Shown: one piece after another, positions 37,099 to 46,097 of the stretch
How positions within the stretch are numbered: position 1 is the first letter of the stretch
Layout: the number at the start of each line of letters is the position of its first letter
Origin: Pyrinomonadaceae bacterium
GTDB lineage: Bacteria > Acidobacteriota > Blastocatellia > Pyrinomonadales > Pyrinomonadaceae
Direction of reading: 5' to 3'
Length of the DNA stretch: 64,000 nt
Assembly: GCA_025054715.1 (NCBI GenBank)
Contig: JANWYH010000011.1
Location: forward strand, 39,307 to 103,306
Position numbers and translations under genes: made by a program
Notes under the pieces: model-generated
Database searches by the model: none
What the model was told of the DNA's origin: nothing
What the model saw: only the letters and a program-made list of their open reading frames with translations

Positions 37099-37917
37099 TT
37101 AGCCTTCGAGCAAGATTTTTTCAATTGTTAGATTGATTTTGTTTGAGTTTTCAAAGCCTGGGAGAAGACGAATCTTGCTACTGATATTCCTGTCAATCCA
37201 GTTCATTGCTTGCTTATCATTGAAAAGGGTTTTTATGACGTAATGAGTTTCTCTAGCAGGTTTTGCGCCTTGCCCAACTGGTTGCCAGAAGTTTTCTACT
37301 ACAAATCGGGCAAGCTGCCGTGAAAACTTCGATCTCTGAAGCTCAAGTCTTGCAACGCTAAAATAAAATTTAGTGTGTATAGATTCTTCTCTGATGATGC
37401 CCTTAATGATTTGAGTTAAGACGGGATGTTTTGCTGTTTCCATAAGCTTTCTGTAACCTTGAGCAGTTGACATTTCGTTAATTGCACCGAAAGTCATATG
37501 CGTAGCGACGAAATTCTTTCCAAATATGTTTGTTAGAGCTGTCAGAATGCGGGTGGTTGTAGTGTAGGACTTGGGAACTGAATTTCTAGTTTTGATTTTC
37601 CAATCTTTCGGAGTTTGGAAACCTATTTCGTTTAAGAATCTATCAATTAACTCTCCATGTGTGATTTCTTCTTCACGCCAGCGTTGCATAAACCTTTTGA
37701 CGACAGGGTCTTTACCTGTAGGAGTTTGCATCATTTCCTGGTAGTACATTTCGGTAAGAACTTCTACATCACGCATATAAAGAAGAACTGGAATGAAGCG
37801 TTTATCTAGCGGATAGGCTCTGGCTTCTCTCCAATTGATTGTATTTACAAATTCGCTTGTAAGGGTGCGAGGCTGTTTTTCATACCATTCCAGAACATCC
37901 ATTTTAGTTTCAAACAT
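37099..37917 (-). CDS. Ferritin-like di-iron protein, acyl-ACP-desaturase-like
   Basis: A 272-residue helical protein with two carboxylate-histidine motifs typical of ferritin-like di-iron enzymes: EEITHGELI (about residue 77) and EESIHTKFYF (about 182). Two further acidic positions (EVLTEMYYQEM and NEMST) could complete the metal site. The pattern is that of the type 2 fatty-acid (acyl-ACP) desaturase family, but it is shorter and divergent from plant enzymes, so the substrate remains open; an N-oxygenase or other oxidase role is possible. No neighbour gives a pathway. Confidence 0.7.
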   Translation of the reverse strand: MFETKMDVLEWYEKQPRTLTSEFVNTINWREARAYPLDKRFIPVLLYMRDVEVLTEMYYQEMMQTPTGKDPVVKRFMQRWREEEITHGELIDRFLNEIGFQTPKDWKIKTRNSVPKSYTTTTRILTALTNIFGKNFVATHMTFGAINEMSTAQGYRKLMETAKHPVLTQIIKGIIREESIHTKFYFSVARLELQRSKFSRQLARFVVENFWQPVGQGAKPARETHYVIKTLFNDKQAMNWIDRNISSKIRLLPGFENSNKINLTIEKILLEG

Positions 37918-37997
37918 TTCAGCAATCTCCTAGATTTGATTTCATACAATTTTATTCGTTAATCTTTTAATAAATGGTTTCATAAAAGCTTTCGGGT

Positions 37998-39113
37998 ATG
38001 TCTATGAAAGTAGCATTGATGCTTTTTTTCTTTTTTTTTGTAATGTTTCAAAAGGCTTTTAGTTGTAGTTTTTTTGAGAGTCTAAGGAGTCCCTTAGATA
38101 TTTTACGTGAAGAGGTTTTGAGGTCTGATGACAGATTACTGTTTCCTAATGAGCGCAGACTTAAAAATATCAGACAATTAACTTTTGGAGGTGAAAACGC
38201 TGAGGCTTATTTTTCATTTGACGGCAAGCGGTTAATTTTTCAGTCTAAGCGAGATGGTCGAGGCTGTGACCAAATTTATGTGATGAATGTTGATGGTTCA
38301 AATCTTAAGATGGTTTCAACAGGATTTGGAAGGACTACTTGCGCTTATTTTCTTAAAGGCGATAAGAAGATTTTGTATAGCTCGACACATCTTGCCGATA
38401 AGGCTTGCCCGCCGCCACCTGACTACTCAAGGGGTTATGTTTGGGCTATTTATCCAAGTTATGATATTTTTGTCGCAAATGCGGACGGCTCTCAGTTGAA
38501 AAGATTAACCGATACGCCCGGCTATGATGCAGAGGCTACCGTTTCGCCGGATGGTAAGCGAATAGTTTTTACTTCGATGCGTGATGGCGATCTGGATATT
38601 TACGTGATGGATACAAACGGAAGGAATGTAAAAAGGTTGACTAGTGAACTTGGTTATGATGGAGGCGCCTTTTTTTCACCTGACGGAAAGCAGATAGTTT
38701 ATAGAGCCTATCATCCGAAAACACCCGAGCAAATAAGCAGATACAAGAAACTTTTAAGTGAGAATCTGATAGAGCCCGCTAATTTTGAAATATGGGTAAT
38801 GAATGCCGATGGAACGAATAAGCGTCAAGTTACAAATTTGGGCGTAGCTTCATTTGCACCTTTTTTTGCGCCTGACGGCAAGCGAATCATTTTTTCAACA
38901 AATTACTTTGCTACAGATCCAAGGAAGCGCAATTTTGAATTAGCTATTATAAACATTGATGGAACTGGTCTTGAGAGAATAACTTATAACGAAACCTTTG
39001 ATGGTTTTCCAATGTTTTCACCTGATGGCAAACGGCTAGTTTTCGCTTCAAATAGAAATGCCTCTCAGCCTGGAGAAACGAATGTTTTCATTGCGGATTG
39101 GGTTGAATTCTAA
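37998..39113 (+). CDS. Exported PD40 (TolB-like) beta-propeller protein
   Basis: A 371-residue protein with a hydrophobic signal peptide (KVALMLFFFFFVMFQKAFSC) and a TolB-like propeller made of about six PD40 repeats. Repeat cores are easily seen: SFDGKRLIFQSKRDG, SPDGKRIVFTSMRDG, SPDGKQIVYRA, APDGKRIIFSTN and SPDGKRLVFASNRN, alternating with IYVMNVDGSN-type strands. The cysteine after the signal (AFSCSF) could be a lipoprotein site but lacks a clear lipobox. Unlike TolB there is no pal gene nearby. Function is unknown. Confidence 0.85.
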   Translation: MSMKVALMLFFFFFVMFQKAFSCSFFESLRSPLDILREEVLRSDDRLLFPNERRLKNIRQLTFGGENAEAYFSFDGKRLIFQSKRDGRGCDQIYVMNVDGSNLKMVSTGFGRTTCAYFLKGDKKILYSSTHLADKACPPPPDYSRGYVWAIYPSYDIFVANADGSQLKRLTDTPGYDAEATVSPDGKRIVFTSMRDGDLDIYVMDTNGRNVKRLTSELGYDGGAFFSPDGKQIVYRAYHPKTPEQISRYKKLLSENLIEPANFEIWVMNADGTNKRQVTNLGVASFAPFFAPDGKRIIFSTNYFATDPRKRNFELAIINIDGTGLERITYNETFDGFPMFSPDGKRLVFASNRNASQPGETNVFIADWVEF

Positions 39114-39140
39114 AAAGGAAGATGATTTGGCGGTGTGATT

Positions 39141-40292
39141 ATGAAAGCGGTTGAAGGTTATTTTAAGTCACCTCGTCGTTTACAAGGTGTTCAGACGACC
39201 CTGATAAGGCAAATTTTTGAAAGGGCGCTGCCGGGCTCGATAAATTTTGGTTTAGGCGAGCCTGACTTACCAACACCAGATTTTTTGCGTCGTGAAGCTG
39301 CTAGAATCGCACTAGAAGAGCAAAACGGTTATACTTCTCATGCTGGGCTATTGGCTTTAAGGGAAAAGGTTGCTGACGTTTACTCTTATCTGAATCTCAC
39401 GCCGAATCATGTCTGCATAACCGTAGGTTCGCAAGAAGCGATGACGGCAACCTTTCTCGCTGTAATCGAAGATGGGGATGAGGTTTTGATTCCGAATCCT
39501 TCGTTTCCTGCTTATGAAAATTGCGTTAGGTTGGCTGGTGGAGTACCGGTTTTTTACAGAATGCCGAAAGAAGACGGGTTTGTTTTTGATCTCGAAGAAT
39601 TTAAATCAAAGATAACACCTAAAACAAAAGCTGCAGTTATAATTTCACCCTCAAATCCGACAGGCAGAGTTTTAACTGAAAATGATCTGAAGGAAATAGC
39701 AAACGTTCTTGATGGAACGGGGATTTACCTTATCTCAGATGAGATATACGCTGATCTTTATTTTACAGACCGAAAACCTCCTTCTGCCTCCATGTTTTAT
39801 GATAGAACGCTAATAGTTTCTGGGCTTTCCAAGTCTCTAAGCATGACTGGTTGGCGCGTTGGTTGGCTTGCTAGTTCTCAGTTAGAGGTGGTAAAGGCGG
39901 CGCTCGTGGTTCATGGGTTTTTGACAGTTTGCACTTCAACGATTTCACAGAAAGCGGCTTTACTTGCATGGAGCGAAGAAGCTGAAAGAGCTAAGAAAGA
40001 AGCAAGAGAAACTTACAAGAAGCGCGGAGAGTTTTTGACAAATCTGATTGAAGAAGAATTAGGTATAAAATGCACAAAACCTGAAGGTGCTTTCTACACA
40101 ATGGCTGATGTTAGAGATCTTGGTGACGATTTGGAAATAGCCGAGAAATTCTTGCAAAATCGTGTCATAACTGTTCCTGGTATAGCTTTTGGTTCTGAAG
40201 CTAAAGGCTTTTTGAGAATCTCTTTTTGTAATGATTACGAGCAGATGCGCGAAGGAGTTAGAAGAATGAAAGAGGTTCTAAATGCCCTATGA
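39141..40292 (+). CDS. Class I pyridoxal-phosphate aminotransferase
   Basis: A fold-type I aminotransferase of about 383 residues, in the AspC/DapL/ArAT-like group. It shows FGLGEPDLPTP, YTSHAGLLALR, the SPSNPTGRVL segment, SDEIYADLYF, and the PLP-binding lysine in SGLSKSLSMTGWRVGWL (about residue 235). The C-terminal arginine is in GFLRISFCN. It overlaps asd by 4 bp, so it probably serves aspartate-family amino-acid metabolism, for instance making aspartate or a diaminopimelate precursor; the exact substrate is inferred. ATG 39141 is the likely start, with a GTG at 39135. Confidence 0.9.
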   Translation: MKAVEGYFKSPRRLQGVQTTLIRQIFERALPGSINFGLGEPDLPTPDFLRREAARIALEEQNGYTSHAGLLALREKVADVYSYLNLTPNHVCITVGSQEAMTATFLAVIEDGDEVLIPNPSFPAYENCVRLAGGVPVFYRMPKEDGFVFDLEEFKSKITPKTKAAVIISPSNPTGRVLTENDLKEIANVLDGTGIYLISDEIYADLYFTDRKPPSASMFYDRTLIVSGLSKSLSMTGWRVGWLASSQLEVVKAALVVHGFLTVCTSTISQKAALLAWSEEAERAKKEARETYKKRGEFLTNLIEEELGIKCTKPEGAFYTMADVRDLGDDLEIAEKFLQNRVITVPGIAFGSEAKGFLRISFCNDYEQMREGVRRMKEVLNAL

Positions 40293-41338
40293 AAAAATAT
40301 AGAGTCGGCATACTTGGTGCCACAGGTACTGTAGGTCAGAGATTTGTTCAACTTTTAGCAAATCATCCGCAGTTTGAGATAACAGCACTTGCTGCTTCGG
40401 AGCGTTCCGCAGGAAAAACTTATCAAGAGGCAACTCCTTGGAAGTTAGCAGAGCCGATGCCCGAAGCAGTAAGAGAAATTGTGGTTTCTACAATAGAACC
40501 GCCGCTTGATTGTGATTTTGTGTTTTCTAGCCTTCCTTCAAGCATAGCTCGTGAGGTTGAAGAAAGTTTTGCGCGTGCCGGTTATCCAGTCATAAGCAAT
40601 TCATCTGCTTTTCGCATGGAAGAAGATGTTCCACTTCTAATTCCTGAAATAAACCATCATCATCTTGAAATCATAAAGATACAGAAGCAAAACCGAGGGT
40701 TTGACGATGGCTTTATAGTTACAAACCCAAATTGTGCCGTAACAAGTTTTGCTCCACCACTTGCAGCTTTACATGAAAGATTTGGAATTGAAGCTGTTAT
40801 AGTTACTACCTTGCAAGCTATTTCAGGTGCAGGTTATCCAGGTATATCAGCTTACGATATAACCGACAATGTATTCCCATACATTTCAGGTGAAGAGCCA
40901 AAGGTCGAAACTGAAGCTCAGAAAATACTTGGGCGGTATGAAAATGGCGAGATTATAAACGCTGATTTTAGTGTTTCAGCACAGTGCTTTAGGGTTAATG
41001 TGATTGATGGACACATGGCGTCCGTCAGAGTTAAGCTAAAGCAAGACGCTACTTTAGAAGATGTAAAGCAAGCGATGATTGAATATCCTAGCCTTAAACT
41101 GCATTCTTCACCAGAACCTTTTATACACGTGTGCGACGAGCCAGATAGACCGCAGCCAAGGTTGGATAGAGACCGTGGAAATGGTATGACGATAACCGTT
41201 GGAAGACTTTTTCCTGATAACGTCTTTCATTATCGTTTCGTCTGTCTCAGCCATAACACAATTCGTGGTGCTGCTGGTGCAGCAATTCTAAATGCAGAAG
41301 TTCTAGTTCAGAAAGGAATGATAAAACACAAATTCTAG
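40289..41338 (+). CDS. asd: Aspartate-semialdehyde dehydrogenase (archaeal/fungal type)
   Basis: Converts aspartyl phosphate to aspartate semialdehyde with NADPH, the branch point to lysine, methionine and threonine. The NADP site GILGATGTVGQRF is at the N-terminus and the catalytic cysteine is in TNPNCAVTSFAPP; the histidine is in VNVIDGHMASVRV. The 349-residue length, the TYQEATPW segment and the GNGMTITVGRL motif mark the archaeal/fungal type rather than the usual enterobacterial type. It follows the aminotransferase with a 4-bp overlap and shares four bases (CTAG) with the stop of the convergent cysteine desulfurase. Confidence 0.95.
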   Translation: MKKYRVGILGATGTVGQRFVQLLANHPQFEITALAASERSAGKTYQEATPWKLAEPMPEAVREIVVSTIEPPLDCDFVFSSLPSSIAREVEESFARAGYPVISNSSAFRMEEDVPLLIPEINHHHLEIIKIQKQNRGFDDGFIVTNPNCAVTSFAPPLAALHERFGIEAVIVTTLQAISGAGYPGISAYDITDNVFPYISGEEPKVETEAQKILGRYENGEIINADFSVSAQCFRVNVIDGHMASVRVKLKQDATLEDVKQAMIEYPSLKLHSSPEPFIHVCDEPDRPQPRLDRDRGNGMTITVGRLFPDNVFHYRFVCLSHNTIRGAAGAAILNAEVLVQKGMIKHKF

Positions 41339-42519
41339 AGACGGCTCCTTTCTAAAATGGGCGAAAATTCTCTCATTTGGCGGACAGCCTTCGGTAAAAC
41401 CTCAAGAAGATAATCAACGTCGGCTTCGGTGTTAAATTTACCAAAGCTAAAACGTATAGCACTTCTAGCCAATTCATCGTCTCTTCCCAAAGCCCGTATT
41501 ACTGGCGAAGGTTCTAGGCTTCCTGAGCTACAGGCTGAGCCGGTCGAAACAGCGATGCCTTGCATATCTAGATTTATTAACAAGCCTTCACCTTCGACAT
41601 AGCGAAACGAAATATTCGATATATGAGGCAGGCGTTTTTCGCGATTGCCATTAAAGACTATGTTTTCTATTTTTTCGGCAACCTCATGTTCAAACCTATC
41701 GCGTAAGTTTTTTAAGTAAGAAGCTTGGCTGTCTAGATCAATTTGGGCTATCTCACATGCCTTTCCGAAAGCGACAATACCTGCTACATTTTCAGTTCCT
41801 CCACGGCGCTCTCTTTCTTGCCTTCCGCCAATGTTCTGCCTCTGAAGACGGACACCGCTTCTTACATAAAGCGCGCCTATGCCTTTCGGTGCGTAAAGCT
41901 TATGAGCTGAAATCGAGAGAAGATCACACTTTATTTGCTCGACGTCTATTGCGACTTTACCGACAGCTTGAACAGCATCTGTGTGAAACCATATTTTTTT
42001 ACCGGTTTTGCGAAGTTCAGTTACGAAATTTCCTATCTCTTCAACTGGTTGAAGCGTTCCAATCTCATTGTTTGCAGTCATTATCGAGATCAAAACAGTT
42101 TCTTCTCGGATGGCTGATTTCAGATCCTCGATCCTAACAATTCCATCCTCATAGACTGGTAGATACGTAACTTTGTAACCTTTTCTTTCTAAATCGATGC
42201 AAACTTCTTTGACAGAAGGGTGCTCTATCTGACAAGTAATTATGTGCTTTCCATATTTTTCATTCGCTTGAACTAGTCCGCGAATGGCGAGATTGTTTGA
42301 TTCTGTCCCTCCCGAAGTGAAAACAATTTCGTTAGGTTTGGCATTTATAAGACTTGAAACTTGATGACGGGCTTTATCAACTGCTGCTTTTGCCTGTTGG
42401 CCAAAAAAGTGAATGCTTGAAGCATTGCCGAATTTATCGGTTAAATATGGCATCATTGCTTCTAGAACTTCTGGGGCTATCGGCGTAGTAGCTGAATTGT
42501 CTAAATAAACACGCCGCAT
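41335..42519 (-). CDS. Cysteine desulfurase (IscS/NifS family)
   Basis: A 394-residue PLP enzyme that removes sulfur from cysteine for Fe-S cluster or thio-modification assembly. The N-terminus YLDNSATTPIAPEVLEAM, GGTESNNLAI, the PLP lysine in SISAHKLYAPKG and the persulfide cysteine in STGSACSSGSLEPS are all present. The short SSGSLEPS loop fits the IscS/NifS group I. No iscU, mnmA or other Fe-S genes are adjacent. Its start is preceded by about 80 bp shared with the divergent CBU_0592 gene. Confidence 0.94.
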   Translation of the reverse strand: MRRVYLDNSATTPIAPEVLEAMMPYLTDKFGNASSIHFFGQQAKAAVDKARHQVSSLINAKPNEIVFTSGGTESNNLAIRGLVQANEKYGKHIITCQIEHPSVKEVCIDLERKGYKVTYLPVYEDGIVRIEDLKSAIREETVLISIMTANNEIGTLQPVEEIGNFVTELRKTGKKIWFHTDAVQAVGKVAIDVEQIKCDLLSISAHKLYAPKGIGALYVRSGVRLQRQNIGGRQERERRGGTENVAGIVAFGKACEIAQIDLDSQASYLKNLRDRFEHEVAEKIENIVFNGNREKRLPHISNISFRYVEGEGLLINLDMQGIAVSTGSACSSGSLEPSPVIRALGRDDELARSAIRFSFGKFNTEADVDYLLEVLPKAVRQMREFSPILERSRL

Positions 42520-42601
42520 AAGCTTCTGATGCCTTTATAACACGATACTAGACTGTCATCAAGTTTACTTTTCTTTCTATTTCTGCTCAAATTTTCCTAA
42601 G

Positions 42602-42841
42602 ATGAGATGGTTTGATTTTGTCGGATTGATTGGGGTGTTTTTAATTGTTCTGACGTATTTTCTTCTGCAAATTGGGAAAATAAGAAGCGATGAAGTAAGC
42701 TACTCGTTTTTTAATGCTTTAGGTGCAGGATTGGTAATTATTTCGCTTTGCTTCGATTTTAATTTTTCTGCTTTCATCGTAGAATTTTTTTGGATGCTCG
42801 TAAGTATTTACGGATTGATAAAGAATTTTGGAAAAAGATGA
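42602..42841 (+). CDS. CBU_0592 family small membrane protein
   Basis: A 79-residue protein with three predicted membrane helices. The pattern (FVGLIGVFLIVLTYFLLQ, SYSFFNALGAGLVIISL, FIVEFFWMLVSIYGLIK) matches the CBU_0592-type membrane proteins, whose function is unknown. Its stop overlaps the start codon of the E1 alpha gene as ATGA, so it is the first gene of the E1 operon. Confidence 0.75.
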   Translation: MRWFDFVGLIGVFLIVLTYFLLQIGKIRSDEVSYSFFNALGAGLVIISLCFDFNFSAFIVEFFWMLVSIYGLIKNFGKR

Positions 42842-43899
42842 AAGTAAAAGTCAATTTGAAAAAGCCCGTAAAACCGCTTTCTTGCACGAAGGAAACTTCA
42901 CTTAAGACATCAGACCTGATTCGGCTTTATTACTTTCTGAAATTAACACGAATGTTCGACGAGATAACCGTCAGACTCAAGCGTCAAGGAAAGATAACAG
43001 GAGGAGTTTTTAGCTCGCTTGGCCAAGAAGCAACGGCAGTAGGAACTGCTTACGCCCTAGAACCTCAGGATTTTATAGCTCCACTGATAAGAGACATAGG
43101 TGCCTGTTTTGTCAAAGGTATCTTACCGAGAGAAATTTTCGCTTCTTATCTAGGCAGGGCTACTTCGCCGAATCGCGGGACTGATCTTCAGTTTCATTTT
43201 GCTCGTCTTGAAAAGGGTTTTATAGGACCGATTTCTCATCTAGGCGATATGGTTTCAGTCATGGCAGGAGTGCTTTTAGCATCGCGGATGAAAAAGGAAA
43301 ACCGGGTGGCGGTTGCTTATGTTGGAGAGGGAGCGACCTCAACAGGCGCCTTTCATGAGGGTATAAATTTTGCCGCAGTGCAAAAGTTGCCTCTTATAAC
43401 CGTGATTGAGAACAATGGATATGCTTATTCTACGCCGACTTATAAGCAATGCGCAGCTAAAAGTTTTGTAGATAAAGCTATCGGATATGGAATCTTAGGA
43501 CTGCAGGTTGATGGCAATGATGTTGTTGCTTGTTATGAAGTCATGAAGAAAGCGGTTGAATATGCTAGAAGAGAAAGTCAATCGGTTCTCATAGAAGCGA
43601 TTACTTATAGACGAAAAGGTCACGCCGAACATGATAATCAGGCTTACGTTCCCGCTGGAGAGATCGAATGGTGGGCTGAAAATAACGATCCGATAAAAAG
43701 ATTTGAGCTTTTTTTGGTCGAAGAAAAAGTTGCTTCTAAAGAGGAATTAAAAAAAATTGAGTCTGAAGTTGCAGAATATCTTGAACAAGAATTGGAAATA
43801 GCCGAATCGGCACCTCCTCCTGAGCCGATAACTGCGGCTTATGAGGTTTTTGATAATAGTGTCGTTCCACCTGCTATCAAGAAAAAATTCTTATCTTAG
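42838..43899 (+). CDS. 2-oxo acid dehydrogenase E1 component, alpha subunit
   Basis: The thiamine-diphosphate-dependent alpha subunit of a pyruvate or branched-chain 2-oxo acid dehydrogenase. The ThDP-binding motif begins GEGATSTGAFHEGINFA and ends in IENNGYAYSTP. The phosphorylation-loop region RRKGHAEHDNQAY is typical. The ATG at 42838 overlaps the previous stop and gives a normal length (about 353); starting at 42790 would overlap the small gene by 51 bp. The beta subunit lies two genes on, with nhaA between. Whether it uses pyruvate, acetoin or branched-chain acids cannot be told by eye; no E2 or E3 gene is near. Confidence 0.92.
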   Translation: MKVKVNLKKPVKPLSCTKETSLKTSDLIRLYYFLKLTRMFDEITVRLKRQGKITGGVFSSLGQEATAVGTAYALEPQDFIAPLIRDIGACFVKGILPREIFASYLGRATSPNRGTDLQFHFARLEKGFIGPISHLGDMVSVMAGVLLASRMKKENRVAVAYVGEGATSTGAFHEGINFAAVQKLPLITVIENNGYAYSTPTYKQCAAKSFVDKAIGYGILGLQVDGNDVVACYEVMKKAVEYARRESQSVLIEAITYRRKGHAEHDNQAYVPAGEIEWWAENNDPIKRFELFLVEEKVASKEELKKIESEVAEYLEQELEIAESAPPPEPITAAYEVFDNSVVPPAIKKKFLS

Positions 43900-43911
43900 G
43901 ACTAAGAAAAA

Positions 43912-45111
43912 ATGATCCAGAAAAGATTAACTGCGAGCTTTAAAGAATTCTTTGAATCGGAAAAAACGGCTGGTCTTTTAATGATTTTTTGCACCGCCGT
44001 CTCGATTTTGCTAGCAAATTATTTTTTAGGCGAGAGATATACAAATTTTTGGCACAGCTACATTGGCGGTTTGAGCATAGAACATTGGATTAACGATGGC
44101 CTGATGGCAATTTTCTTTTTGCTTATAGGATTGGAGCTTGAAAGAGAGCTTTACAACGGTGAACTGTCAAGCCTTAAAACTGCCCTTTTACCTATATTTG
44201 CTGCTGGTGGTGGCGTTCTTGTGCCTGCCTTGATTCATTTTTCATTGAATGCTGGAACAACGACGCAAGCAGGTATAGGTATTCCAATGGCGACCGATAT
44301 AGCCTTTGCTATCGGAATTCTCTCGCTTCTGGGGAGTTCTGTTCCTGCATCTTTGAAGGTTTTTCTAACGGCTCTTGCTGTCATAGACGATCTTTGTGCG
44401 ATCATTGTCATAGCCGTTTTTTACACTTCTGAGCTTTTCCTTTGGTACTTTGCAGGTTCTATGCTAGTTTGGCTGGCATTATTGTTTTTGAATTTTCATT
44501 TGCGAGTGATGAGTTTGGCACCGTATTTAATTGGCGGCGTTTTGATGTGGTTTTTGATGCTTAAGTCGGGCGTTCATGCCACGATTGCCGGAGTTTTGCT
44601 TGCTTTTGCGATTCCATTTTCTAAGAAAGAAGATGACGAAACTAGTCCGTCTCATCGGCTCGAGCATTTTTTACATAAGCCAGTTGCTTTCTTAATTCTT
44701 CCTATTTTTGCTATTGCGAACACGGCTATTTTGATCGATGCGGAAGCTATTTCGGGGCTTTCGGAAAATAATGAGCTAGGCATAATTGCAGGGCTTTTCG
44801 TAGGAAAGCCTTTAGGAGTGGTGCTGCTAACGCTTGTTGCTGTAAAACTTGGTTTTTCAAAGCTGCCACTTGATCTAAACCTAAAGCATGTAATTGGTGC
44901 AGGAATGCTGGCTGGCATAGGATTCACAATGTCAATTTTTATAACTAATTTAGCTTTTTACGATAATCCTGAAGAGATAAACGGCTCAAAGTTAGCAATT
45001 TTGATTGCTTCTCTTCTTTCTGGAGTTACTGGTTTTGTTTGGCTCAAACTCTTTGGAGAACCTGAACCGATTGACACTGATCCTGAAACGATGGATTTAG
45101 AGGAGATATGA
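43912..45111 (+). CDS. nhaA: Na+/H+ antiporter NhaA
   Basis: A 399-residue inner-membrane sodium/proton antiporter with about 12 helices. The sodium-binding aspartates are in VIDDLCAI and the unwound-helix region in PMATDIAFAIGIL. GLELERELYNGEL and LAGIGFTMSIFITNLAF are family signatures. It keeps sodium out and regulates pH. It lies 12 bp after E1 alpha and overlaps E1 beta by 4 bp, so it is locked in the same transcript, an unusual place for nhaA. Confidence 0.96.
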   Translation: MIQKRLTASFKEFFESEKTAGLLMIFCTAVSILLANYFLGERYTNFWHSYIGGLSIEHWINDGLMAIFFLLIGLELERELYNGELSSLKTALLPIFAAGGGVLVPALIHFSLNAGTTTQAGIGIPMATDIAFAIGILSLLGSSVPASLKVFLTALAVIDDLCAIIVIAVFYTSELFLWYFAGSMLVWLALLFLNFHLRVMSLAPYLIGGVLMWFLMLKSGVHATIAGVLLAFAIPFSKKEDDETSPSHRLEHFLHKPVAFLILPIFAIANTAILIDAEAISGLSENNELGIIAGLFVGKPLGVVLLTLVAVKLGFSKLPLDLNLKHVIGAGMLAGIGFTMSIFITNLAFYDNPEEINGSKLAILIASLLSGVTGFVWLKLFGEPEPIDTDPETMDLEEI

Positions 45112-46097
45112 AGGATCGAAAAGTGACGTTTATAGAGGCGATAAGGCAAGGTCTTTGGGAGGAGATGAAGCGAGACAAAAGTGTCTTTATTATAGGGGAA
45201 GATGTTGGAACCTACGGTGGGGCTTTTAAGCTCACGGAAGGGTTTATAGATGAATTCGGGCCTGAAAGAGTAATTGACACGCCTATAAGTGAAGCTGCGA
45301 TCGTTGGAGTAGCTTGTGGCGCCGCGCTAATGGGAATGCGTCCTGTGGCTGAATTTCAATTTATTGACTTTATTTCTTGCGGATTTGATATGCTGACTAA
45401 TTACGCAGCAAAGTCGCGCTATCGAGGTTGTGGCGCCATTCCCGCCGTATTCAGGGGGCCTTGCGGGGCAGGAGTCCGTGCAGGTCCGTTCCATTCACTG
45501 AATGCTGAAAGTTTCTTTCTTAATACAGCAGGTCTTAAGATGGTCGAGCCTTCAACACCTTACGACGCTAAGGGATTGATTAAAGCTGCTATACGCGATC
45601 CCGATCCTGTCTTGTTCTTTGAGCACAAGAAGCTTTATCGCTTACCTAGAATCAAACAAGAGCTTCCCGAAGAAGATTACATAGTGCCTATAGGCAAGGC
45701 TCGAATTGCAAGACAAGGACGAGACCTTTCAATAATAACTTTCGGCGCACAAGTTTTGAATGCACTAGATGCAGCAGAAATACTTGAAAAACAGGATGGG
45801 CTAAGTGTCGAAGTGCTCGACTTAAGAACTCTATCACCCTTAGATAAGGAGTCAATACTTGAAACAGTTCGAAAGACTAATCGCGTGGTCATCTTACACG
45901 AAGCCAGCATAACAGGTGGAATAGGCGGCGAAATCAGTGCCATTATTGCTGAAGAGGCTTTTGAGTGGCTCGATGCTCCAATCATCAGAATTGGCTCAAT
46001 TGATACACCCGTTCCATTTGCTCCGCAACTTGAAGATTACCATCTTCCAAGTATCGAGGAGATAGTCAGTGCTTGTAGAAAACTTGCGGAGTATTAA
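45108..46097 (+). CDS. 2-oxo acid dehydrogenase E1 component, beta subunit
   Basis: A 329-residue beta subunit that pairs with the alpha subunit two genes upstream. It has TFIEAIRQGLWEEMKRD, the ThDP-activating glutamate region GEDVGTYGGAFKLTEG, DTPISEAAIVGVACGAALMG and the transketolase C-domain motif EVLDLRTLSPLDKESI. The stop overlaps by four bases (TTAA) that of the large convergent gene. Confidence 0.93.
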   Translation: MKDRKVTFIEAIRQGLWEEMKRDKSVFIIGEDVGTYGGAFKLTEGFIDEFGPERVIDTPISEAAIVGVACGAALMGMRPVAEFQFIDFISCGFDMLTNYAAKSRYRGCGAIPAVFRGPCGAGVRAGPFHSLNAESFFLNTAGLKMVEPSTPYDAKGLIKAAIRDPDPVLFFEHKKLYRLPRIKQELPEEDYIVPIGKARIARQGRDLSIITFGAQVLNALDAAEILEKQDGLSVEVLDLRTLSPLDKESILETVRKTNRVVILHEASITGGIGGEISAIIAEEAFEWLDAPIIRIGSIDTPVPFAPQLEDYHLPSIEEIVSACRKLAEY

